This document shows, piece by piece, positions 57,301 through 64,000 of a DNA stretch of 64,000 bases. The translations under genes were made by a program, and so were the position numbers. Each line of letters starts with the position of its first letter. Position 1 is the stretch's first letter. Source of the stretch: Xenopus tropicalis (taxonomy: Eukaryota > Chordata > Amphibia > Anura > Pipidae); contig NC_030685.2 of the NCBI RefSeq assembly GCF_000004195.4, positions 53,706,016-53,770,015 of the forward strand. The letters are read 5' to 3'. The notes beneath the pieces were generated by a model. The model saw only the letters and a program-made list of their open reading frames with translations. It ran no database searches and was not told the origin of the DNA.

Positions 57301-60300
57301 GATCGTTATATAAGCAGCCACACAATGGTGAGTAGGTAATATATTAACAATATCCAATTATTTACATTATTCTATATATTCCTATAGAAGCCTGATATGA
57401 GTTCTCTTTGTAAATATTCCATTTAAGTCATTGTATAGTCCTGTCCATAAAGTATTCCAACCACCTGACAAAATAAACTTATCTACAGCTATGGCTTCTA
57501 GTGTAGCTGTGTTGTGTGGCTAGGGAGATATACAGGAAGGGAGAATTAAACTTGGCCAAAATCACATTGACTTTGCATAATTTAAAGGGTTTTACCACCT
57601 TTCTGCAGAATAAATGGCAATATGGAAATATACTCCAGACAATGGGAAAGCTACCTTACCAATTTGTGTACTACTATACATACCGTATATGTAAATTATT
57701 TTGTTTTTAGCTTTGCCTTGATCATTTTTCTATGACATGTTGTCTGTTCTGTTTTCATAAATCAGCTGTACGTCCGAGCAATGGCAGATTACTGGCCTCA
57801 GCAGGATCCGGCCATACCTTGTGCTGATGCTGGTTTGCCATTCCAGAGGGGAGAAATCCTACAGATTGTTGACCAGAACGATTCTTTGTGGTGGCAGGCA
57901 AGAAAAGCCTCAGATCTCGGTAGATGTGCTGGGCTTATTCCATCCAACCATTTGCTGAAAAGGTAAAGTACTATTATAAATTTTCATTACTAGTGAACAT
58001 GTTTCTGTCACTATCCCCCAAGTTTCTGCCATTACCAAACATATTCATTTATTATCTAGTATTTATTTAGTATGCCTCTGAGTAAATAATGGTTTTGAGT
58101 TTTCTCAATGTCACAGTTATTATTGTGATTCATATAGCAGTTATAGAACCTTTAAATCTATGTTTCTTTAATATATGCAGGAAGCAACGTGAATTTTGGT
58201 GGTCTCAACCCTTTATGTCCCACTCCTGCATTAAAGCATCTCAGTGTGAGTATTTAGCTGTGATGACACCAATTCTAATTAAGTATTACAGAAATATACA
58301 CAATGTAAAAACGTGGCGGCTTCAAAATTGACCTTGATAGAGCTGAAAATATGTTGTGGCTCAGGTGCTCAGTATAATTGTGCCGTTTTTGTAATTTATT
58401 ATACACATGCACCACCAACCACATTCACGGAAACCTGCTCACACATACACACCATTCCTTACCCTAATTCACTTTTTCACTTCTACCATTTACCTTTCCC
58501 TAAGCTCCATCATTTAACTTTCCAAGACATTCCTATACTATAATACAGGGAGTGACGGATATGCCACTACTGTGTGGCAAGATGCCATAATATTTTTCTT
58601 TTAAAAATAATTCTGGGGTAGTTTCTGCCAAGTTCTTCTATCATGTCAGCAGAAGCCATATTTATGCAAGGCACTTCTTACAAACTAAATGTAAAATGAA
58701 TGTGGCTGCCAAGGCTGCAAAACAATATTTACACAAGACAACAGACACCAGATATCCTTACAGGTCACAAAGCTGTGAATGTCCCTAATCCCTGATCAGT
58801 CAGTAAGGCGAAACCTGTGGTAAATACTTGCATATCAAATAAAGGCCTTTAATAAACCACTTTAATAAACAATGGTTGTTAAATCTTATGTTCTCCTAGA
58901 AAGAATTATTCAGTTTAACATTTTACTATTTTCTTTGAACTCCCCTTATTTTCTGCAACAGTGAGTACTATTGGGGAAGGTAAGACAATGCTATGTTTGA
59001 AAGTGAAAATGTAAGTTGTGCTTAATTGATTTATTAAAACTCACAAGCTTCCACAATTTGAGAAGTTCCCACTGCAAGAAAACACAAATTTATTTAGAAA
59101 GAGTAGTACAGCAGAACGTTCAGTCTGCCCGAAAAGAAAATTAGCTAAGGCAAGGTAAAGAAAAAACAGTTCTATCTCCTCCACTTGCTTAACCAGTGAG
59201 GGTGATGCTTAGGCTTTCTTAACATCTGTGTTTTATATGCGATTGTAGTGTGTGACTCAATATTACTTTTGCAGTCAGCCTCAATAGTAAACTGCAGTGA
59301 AATCAGAAAATATAAGTGACTATTAAAGATGAAGCTGACTTTTTGAGATCTGTCTCATACAGTACATGCAACAAACCAAAACAGGAAAAAGTCAGATTAT
59401 TTTGGATAAAGGGCAAGTGCAGAGTGCTAAATGCTGCTAGGGGTGTCCCAGGAGAGGCCCAGGTTCTTCCCACCTCCTTTTCTTACTGCATGCTGCACAA
59501 TTCTGTGAAGTAGAAAGAGTTGCACCCTTGGGTTCCAGGCAAAAATTGCTTGCTCCCTTCTTCATAAGTGGGTCCTACAGTTTGCTCCACATATATAAAT
59601 GCAATTATTTGAAGTGTGCAAAATAAATTAGCTCTAATAAATCATTTAAATATGCAATAAAATGAACTGAAGATAAATAATGCGGGTAGTTAGGTGATAT
59701 TTTTGTTTAACATCTTCCTGTAAAATACAATCTTAAATCTTTACCCATATCCTTTTCTAGTGTGTCAGTGTTTAACTGTACCTTGATTCATTTGTTCGAT
59801 GTTACTGGATACCATTAAGCCCTGCCTTTGTTTGCCCTTTATTTGCAGAGGAGGATATGAAGATTGAAGAGAAATTTGTGGAGGCTGGTAAGGATCACAA
59901 GATGTTGAAACTACTAGTGAAAAATTGATGCACAATAAGGTATTTGTACATCTGCATATTTATTGGAATAAATAGAGAAAAGTTGCTATGAGCAGGGCAT
60001 TCTATAACATAATAAAAGTTGACACAAAGGTGAACTAGCTGCAATACAGAGGCTAAATACAACATAAAATCAGTTTTGTTTGTGTGTTTGTATTGCTGAC
60101 TGGGCAGGACTAGCACATGGACTTCTTCAGAAAAATGTGTGTGGGGGGTTAGAACAATGTAATGAACATGTAAGGTGTATGTTTAGTGTAACTGATAGGA
60201 AGCAATATCATTTTAGTTGTAATTTGGGGGAAACAGCATATGATTTAGGAGAAATGAACTGGATTATGAGTCTTTAACTTTCAATTTGTTTTCCATTTGT

Positions 60301-63300
60301 TTAAACAGAATTCAGATTATTTATACAGCTATTGTATTTTATAGTGCAGTAGACCACGCCTGTTTCAGAACAGATATAAAATTTTGCTAACTTGTGTGCA
60401 GTCATTTACTTTTACCTATAAAACCTAATTTTGCAGTTTAAAGTATCAGTTATAGGGGAATGTTATGGAATGAGTGACAGTCACTGTACTTATTACCAAA
60501 GCAATTTTCAGCTGGGTTACTAATGCCAATACATGACATTGATTATTTTTATAAGCTAAGCATTGGTTTGTGTCCCCCCAAATGAGTTTTTGTGCATTTA
60601 ATTTCCTTTGCCTTTTTCTATATTGGACTCTCTGAATTGGATCTAAGATGAAGAGACATTTGAGTCAGGTAAACCTGCAACGTTTAATTTAAAAGGCACA
60701 TATGTTTTTTTACCCACAGTGTAGTGTTTTTTACCAGAATTCCAAGTAGTGTAACTACTTCCTGATTTACTGTGTGTGTGTGTGTGGGGGGTTTGATTAC
60801 AGAGTGGGCATAAGGGGCCATTTAAAAACCAGGGGATGAAGCACCTGTGCCACCTTGACACTGCAGAAGGTAGGTGGCAGGAGGAGAAGACACTTCCCTC
60901 TGGATGTGCCTCTCTCCACTCACCCCTTTTGAACTGACCATGACTGTGCTTGATTCAAAAAACAATCAGCAGGTCTCCAAGTCCAAAATCAAAGTGTAGA
61001 AGCCTGCAACTATTCACACAATGCCCCACACATTGGACAAATTGCAAGAAAATGGGCAATTGCAATTTTTTTTTTTGCACACTGCATAAGGCATAGTAGG
61101 TGACCCCTATATTGTATATTATAGCATTTATATTGGATTTGTTTGCCACATCAGTTGGGTCCTTTGTGAGCAATCTCTATGCATGCAAATTGTTTTCATA
61201 TGAAACCTGCCAAATATTTTCTTTATAGAAATGTTATAGACACTAACACTGCTTTCACATTTCTAATTTCTTTGGTTTTCACACTGATCAGAGGAACTAA
61301 AAGGAGGTAATGTGATTTGTAAATTCTTCTGCTCAGTACATAGAAATAGCAATCACTTAGTACAGGACATCTACATCAGTATGCCTCAGGACCTGGCAAC
61401 AATATGGATGCAGCCACAGCGACATAACTACAGATTAGAGTATTTTGGCCAGGAAAGTCAATACTAGTCCAGAGGCAAGAGCAGAACTAAATTGAAGCAG
61501 TTAGGCCATCATTGGAAGAATCATGAAAGCTTCATTCTTAAGATGAGAGCCATAATTTGTTTTTTAACCCTGGGGGCATTGTGCTGTTTGTATTAGTATG
61601 TCCAATGTTCCAACAAGACACAAATCTTTCAAGACAGAGGCACAGAAATCAAACGTTGGTAATTACTCTTTCTCCATAATACAATATGGAAACCTCAAGG
61701 ACTGTGACCCATAGATGCAACTGTCTGCCAGAAAAGTGATGCTTGTTTTTTTAGCAATAATCACCAGTGTGTACTATGAACTTTTCCCATAGATTATTAA
61801 GGATAAGGATTTCTGGCATTTGCCTGCATATGATTATTCACCTCGAAAAAAACTATTAGAAACAGCTTCATGTTCCATTACCGTAAGAAAGCCATTAAGA
61901 TATTTTCTTCATTTTATCCTACAGGATATGGATAATTAAAAATTAATAAAACAATATAAATACAGTCTTTTAACCTAAGTAAAGGGAACACTACATGGGT
62001 TTATCTTATATCCTTATATCCTTCGGACATAATAATAGTGTTCTTTATAATAAGTTCCTTATCTGTATCAACATAAAGTGTAAATCTGATTCTTAATTTT
62101 TTTTTTACCTATTTTCACAAAATAGAAGAAGACGAATTTAGAGATAAAGATGGGAACATCATTGGTATGTATAACATGCATTTATGCAGCAGAAATTAGA
62201 TATATTAAAAGCATGTGTTATATCAGTGATCCCCAACCAGTGGCTCAGGGGCAACATGTTGCTCCCCAACCCCTTGGATGTTGCTCTCAGTGCCCCCAAA
62301 CCAGGGAGTTATTTTTGAATTCCTGACTTGGGGGCAAGTTTTGGTTGAATAAAAACAAGATTTCCTACCAAATAAAGCCCCATGTAAGCTGATAGGGTGC
62401 ATAGAGGCACCTAATAGCCAATCACAGCCCTTATTTGGCTTCTCTGTGAACTTTTATGTTGCTTGTGTTGCTCCCCAAGTCTTTATACATTTGACTGTGG
62501 CTCACGAGTAGGAAAGGTTGGGGACCCCTGTGTTACATGGTACCATGTGCATTTATTGTTACCAAGGTACCTGGCCTGCCGTCTTACAGTATTTTTGTAC
62601 ATTAGTAAGATTTAGAAATTAGAGCAGGGGTAGGCAAACTATGGCCCATTGGTATATTTAATTCGGCCCGCCGAAGATTGGTGTGTCTCGCCTTGTCCCG
62701 ACTCCGCAAGTCTCATCACACGAGACTTGGCATCAAGACTGCATGTAAGCACTGGCCTGGCCCGTCTGTCAAATTTTAAAAGTCAGTGTGACCCCTGAGC
62801 CTAAAATTTTGCATGAAAAGATTGTTTTTCAAATTAAGAGCAATTGCATAGTTAATACATGTATAGACAACATGTTGGTGAACCCAAGATTGAAATAATA
62901 TTCCTTGTATATTTGTCACTAATCATAAGTCTTGGGGTCCATGAAAGGATTAACCTTTCTTGTATGAGGACTATAAAATAGAAAGTATTCCGCAATGTTC
63001 TTGGAGGCTTTATTTAGTTTAGTCTATTAGTAATAGAAATGGATTTGTTTGTGACCTAATCTGCTTTATACAGAGAAGCAGTTGAAAGAACAGATATGAG
63101 TTACAGGACCACAGAGATATTTTTATCATGTTTTTAGCGTATTTATCAAAGGGTAAAAAAAAAGTTTGCCAAGAGCAACAAGAGGGAACCTCTACAGCTC
63201 TCTGTTCACCCATATACATTTTGTTAATTGCATATTTATCAAATGGTGAACGTTATTTTCACCCTTTTAAAAATATACCCCTGTGTGCAGTGCTGACGGA

Positions 63301-63740
63301 GTGCAGGAATCCCAAGTTTTTAACTAACTGGAGTGTTCTGTACCACAGTAGGTACCATTTTAAAGAAAATGTATTAACCATCCACTTGTTATATATATAC
63401 TGCTTGTTAGAACTTACATCTCTCACTATTTTCCAAAAAAATCCCATTCATTCTTCTCTTTCCTCCTCCCACCCTCTTAATTCCTTGCCCCTTTCTCATA
63501 GTTTATCTTTAAATATCACTCCTGTCTTTTTGTTCCTATCTCATAATATCTAACTAATTTTCTCCACAGCTGGTTTCAGAAGAAGTATGCGTCTTTGCCG
63601 AAGGAAGACTCTTATCAACCATATGTCCTGCTATTCACGCTGCCCCAGTAACTGCTATCATACTGTAGCTGCCCCCTACGAAGAGGTTGTGCGTTATCAG
63701 AGACGCCCTTGTGACCGTCATAGACTGATTGTCCTCCTTG
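51258..63740 (+). CDS. mpp4: mpp4, MAGUK p55 scaffold protein (15 coding exons, 3' end beyond window)
   Basis: Exons 51,258-51,339; 51,670-51,791; 52,775-52,852; 54,254-54,334; 54,451-54,582; 55,343-55,424; 56,426-56,511; 57,256-57,327; 57,766-57,962; 58,181-58,245; 58,962-58,979; 59,849-59,887; 61,292-61,306; 62,126-62,164; 63,570-63,740 join into one open frame of 426 codons plus one base. Domains: two L27 (about residues 28-75 and 95-140), PDZ (152-235), SH3 (247-312), hook (313-410), first residues of the guanylate-kinase-like domain (RLIVLL). Words such as [26 protein letters not shown] and QREFWWSQP match MPP4 more closely than MPP3 or MPP7 as I know those families. MPP4 organises membrane protein complexes at photoreceptor synapses, via L27 pairing with partners and PDZ/SH3/GUK contacts. 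The remaining GUK exons lie outside. No stop or frameshift was seen. Confidence 0.93.
51670..51791 (+). CDS. mpp4: mpp4 coding exon 2 (first L27 domain)
   Basis: Encodes [20 protein letters not shown] and then [12 protein letters not shown], the core of L27-N. The acceptor TTTCTTAAG was chosen because the later CACAG would shift the frame. Donor AAG/GTGAAT. Confidence 0.92.
52262..52456. mobile_element. Dispersed inverted-repeat element in mpp4 intron
   Basis: GGACCTGTTATCCAG (52,265-52,279) and CTGGATAACAGGTCC (52,430-52,444) form perfect inverted arms. The wording matches a frog MITE family with GTTATCCAG ends. A 12-base C run precedes it. Confidence 0.65.
52775..52852 (+). CDS. mpp4: mpp4 coding exon 3 (L27 linker)
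   Basis: 26 codons, [20 protein letters not shown]..., completing the first L27 and starting the linker to the second. Acceptor CCAATTCAG, donor GAG/GTCAGT; phase 0 on both sides. Confidence 0.9.
53379..53591. mobile_element. Tc1/mariner-type non-autonomous element
   Basis: Starts CAGTGGTTTGCAAAAGTATT and ends AATACTTTTGCAAGCCACTG, flanked by TA on both sides (53,377-53,378 and 53,592-53,593), the Tc1/mariner duplication. 213 bp, no transposase. Confidence 0.92.
53630..53837. mobile_element. Large palindromic element with hammerhead-like cores
   Basis: 53,655-53,745 and 53,747-53,837 are near-perfect reverse complements centred on CAGTTCAACTG. Each arm carries CTCGGATGAGTAGTGAAACG (right arm 53,761-53,780). 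The left flank matches the inverted right flank of 3,929-4,085. No coding capacity. Confidence 0.75.
54254..54334 (+). CDS. mpp4: mpp4 coding exon 4 (second L27 domain), GC donor
   Basis: 27 codons, [20 protein letters not shown]..., ending PHFK. The frame requires the donor AAG/GCAAGT: a GC-AG intron. A GT five bases downstream would break the frame into ALLSAHD of the next exon. Confidence 0.9.
54451..54582 (+). CDS. mpp4: mpp4 coding exon 5 (end of L27-C, start of PDZ)
   Basis: 44 codons: [20 protein letters not shown], then [16 protein letters not shown], where the first PDZ beta strand begins. Acceptor TTTTTCCTCCACAG, donor CTG/GTAAAA. Confidence 0.95.
54682..54956. mobile_element. hAT MITE (CAGTGATCCCCAACC), copy 1
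   Basis: Ends CAGTGATCCCCAACC and GGTTGGGGATCCCTG. Flanking 8-mers TCTTATAC and CCTTATAC match at 7 of 8 positions. Non-coding, in the mpp4 intron after exon 5. A homologue lies at 62,224-62,530. Confidence 0.88.
55343..55424 (+). CDS. mpp4: mpp4 coding exon 6 (PDZ)
   Basis: Encodes [20 protein letters not shown] and GGLADRS. PLGATI, formed across the exon 5-6 junction, is the carboxylate-binding loop of the PDZ groove. Ends in phase 1 at GTAAGA. Confidence 0.95.
55970..56340 (-). mobile_element. CR1-like LINE RT C-terminus and 3' remnant
   Basis: On the minus strand a frame reads [20 protein letters not shown], then SLKKGFQNF, equivalent to the C-terminus of CR1/L2-type RTs (compare FFTVRAVKFWNSLPES in the CR1 at 7 kb). 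Only the last part is present, with frame breaks upstream. Confidence 0.65.
56426..56511 (+). CDS. mpp4: mpp4 coding exon 7 (PDZ)
   Basis: Encodes [20 protein letters not shown] and PEQVIQIL, including the second PDZ helix. Acceptor TCTTCTTCAAG, donor CTG/GTGTGT. Confidence 0.95.
56664..56715. mobile_element. Minimal piggyBac-like element flanked by TTAA
   Basis: AGGTGGCCACAC at the left and GTGTATGGCCAGC at the right are imperfect inverted repeats; TTAA sits immediately outside both ends (56,660-56,663 and 56,716-56,719). At 52 bp it is little more than its ends. Confidence 0.5.
56759..56967. mobile_element. Near-perfect ~90-bp-arm palindrome with hammerhead-like core
   Basis: TCGAACAGCATAGATACTGG at the left recurs inverted at the right end, and the arms match through CCCCAAAACATTACTGTG. 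The centre reads CTGACGA (56,863-56,869), a GGGG-TTCA-CCCC stem-loop, then AAAAC (56,883-56,887). No coding capacity; it lies in the mpp4 intron after exon 7. Confidence 0.8.
57256..57327 (+). CDS. mpp4: mpp4 coding exon 8 (end of PDZ)
   Basis: 24 codons [14 protein letters not shown]... with the last PDZ strand, followed by the short linker [10 protein letters not shown]. Acceptor TTCTTCTTAG, donor ATG/GTGAGT. Confidence 0.92.
57766..57962 (+). CDS. mpp4: mpp4 coding exon 9 (SH3)
   Basis: Largest exon in the window, 197 bp. [20 protein letters not shown] begins the SH3 and LWWQARK carries the double tryptophan; it ends [11 protein letters not shown]. As in other p55 MAGUKs the SH3 has an ALYDY-like strand replaced by an AMADYWP motif. 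Confidence 0.95.
58181..58245 (+). CDS. mpp4: mpp4 coding exon 10 (end of SH3, start of hook)
   Basis: [20 protein letters not shown]. The frame requires the donor CAGT/GTGAGT, leaving one base (phase 1) for the following micro-exon. Confidence 0.9.
58962..58979 (+). CDS. mpp4: mpp4 coding exon 11, 18-bp micro-exon
   Basis: Bounded by TTCTGCAACAG and GTAAGA. Joined in phase 1 on both sides it gives L-STIGE, aligning with the LSISME-like segment before the acidic stretch of mammalian MPP4. Being 18 nt and phase-symmetric it could be skipped without a frameshift. Confidence 0.8.
59849..59887 (+). CDS. mpp4: mpp4 coding exon 12 (39 bp, acidic hook)
   Basis: Encodes [13 protein letters not shown] between TTTATTTGCAG and GTAAGG. 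Phase 1 at both ends. Closely matches the EEDDMKIDEK segment of MPP4. Confidence 0.88.
60772..60787 (+). repeat. (TG)n microsatellite
   Basis: Short GT dinucleotide run (TGTGTGTGTGTGTGTG) followed by a G run, in the mpp4 intron between exons 12 and 13. Confidence 0.8.
61292..61306 (+). CDS. mpp4: mpp4 coding exon 13, 15-bp micro-exon
   Basis: Bounded by CACTGATCAG and GTAATG; gives EELKG in phase 1-1, fitting the SEELSED-like stretch of MPP4. The least certain exon because of its size, though it is flanked by a good pyrimidine tract and keeps the frame. Confidence 0.65.
62126..62164 (+). CDS. mpp4: mpp4 coding exon 14 (39 bp, acidic hook)
   Basis: Encodes [12 protein letters not shown] between TTTTCACAAAATAG and GTATGT; phase 1 at both ends. 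Acceptor ATAG and donor GTATGT are weaker than in neighbouring exons, which may allow regulated skipping. Confidence 0.75.
62224..62530. mobile_element. hAT MITE (CAGTGATCCCCAACC), copy 2
   Basis: Ends CAGTGATCCCCAACCAGTGG and AGGTTGGGGACCCCTG. Flanking 8-mers TGTTATAT and TGTTACAT match at 7 of 8. Interior homologous to copy 1 (TAGCCAATCACAG, GTGGCT(C/T)ACGAGTA). Confidence 0.88.
62625..62797. mobile_element. hAT-like MITE, diverged
   Basis: CAGGGGTAGGCAAACTATGG at the left and GTGTGACCCCTG at the right form short CAGGGGT / ACCCCTG ends. No target duplication could be matched. In the intron between mpp4 exons 14 and 15. Confidence 0.5.
63570..63740 (+). CDS. mpp4: mpp4 coding exon 15 (hook end, start of GUK)
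   Basis: [13 protein letters not shown], then [21 protein letters not shown] and LL/G, where the guanylate-kinase-like core begins. It contains a Cys-rich run (CYSRCPSNC). Donor CTTG/GTTAGT. The following GUK exons are outside the window. Confidence 0.95.
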
Positions 63741-64000
63741 GTTAGTTCATTTATTTGCGGAAATATATATGAATTCATTTGATCATATATTAATTATTAA
63801 AGTTACATAGTTACATGAGGCCCATTGTTTCTTTTCCTTAGCCCATAATCTTATAATTGTTTTTTTCCAGTTCCTTGTGTCTATCTTGGTCATATGTAAA
63901 AATGCTATTACAATTGAGTATAGTAAGGCAAGAGAGTGGGCATGGTTTGGCATTATGCTATTTATAGCTGGAACATTAACAGGAACAGACAAACAAAAAA
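63741..64000. other. mpp4: mpp4 intron after exon 15, open at window edge
   Basis: AT-rich; no further GUK exon is visible. It contains a TTACATAGTTACATG word similar to LINE tails in this genome. Confidence 0.6.

Noticed and set aside
58784..58822. Another hammerhead-like stretch (CTGATCAGTCAGTAAGGCGAAACCTG)
   Set aside because: It has GAAAC, but box I reads CTGATCA with the essential G changed, and the intervening stem is poor. Too weak to report as a feature.

Overview
This window looks like vertebrate nuclear DNA, most likely from a Xenopus-type frog. It has one split gene with short exons and long introns, recognisable from its protein, in a background of CR1, L2 and L1-clade LINEs, many non-autonomous DNA transposons (hAT-, Tc1-, piggyBac- and Harbinger-like) and a large tandem array. 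I see nothing bacterial, no rRNA or tRNA gene and no CRISPR. The species is inferred from repeat style and protein similarity; it was not checked by a search.

Layout. 1-10,180: no host gene recognised. It holds an L2 3' end split by a MITE, a palindromic element, a possible piggyBac-like repeat, a 70-bp tandem repeat (about 8 copies) and a minus-strand CR1 LINE (about 6,724-10,010) that is 5' truncated, internally deleted and mutated at its RT active site. 10,186-39,362: a higher-order tandem array of about 12 units, mostly 1.5-2.0 kb, each built from module A, one to three ~500-bp B modules and module C. Two L1-clade LINEs are inserted in it: a minus-strand one at 11,455-14,851, which itself carries a 27-bp minisatellite matching the array, and a plus-strand one at 33,941-38,737 flanked by a 9-bp target-site duplication. 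39,363-51,200: dispersed repeats, including a hAT MITE with an internal minisatellite and a perfect 8-bp duplication, an LTR-like repeat, and two opposed copies of one ~650-700-bp repeat.

51,258-63,740: the 5' two thirds of mpp4 (MAGUK p55 subfamily member 4, a retinal photoreceptor scaffold in mammals) on the plus strand. Fifteen coding exons can be joined in a single open frame of 426 codons plus one base: two L27 domains, PDZ, SH3, a hook region built from four tiny phase-1 exons, and the first residues of the guanylate-kinase-like domain. The rest of that domain lies beyond the window. Splice sites were chosen by frame continuity, GT/GC-AG rules and similarity to the MPP4 family; one intron uses a GC donor. 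The introns contain several transposon relics.

The most unusual material is the array, with its recurrent RFX-type X-box palindrome, octamer and expandable GGGCA tract; the 27-bp minisatellite shared by the array and the L1 inside it; the run of four symmetric micro-exons in mpp4; and palindromic elements whose cores resemble hammerhead ribozymes.
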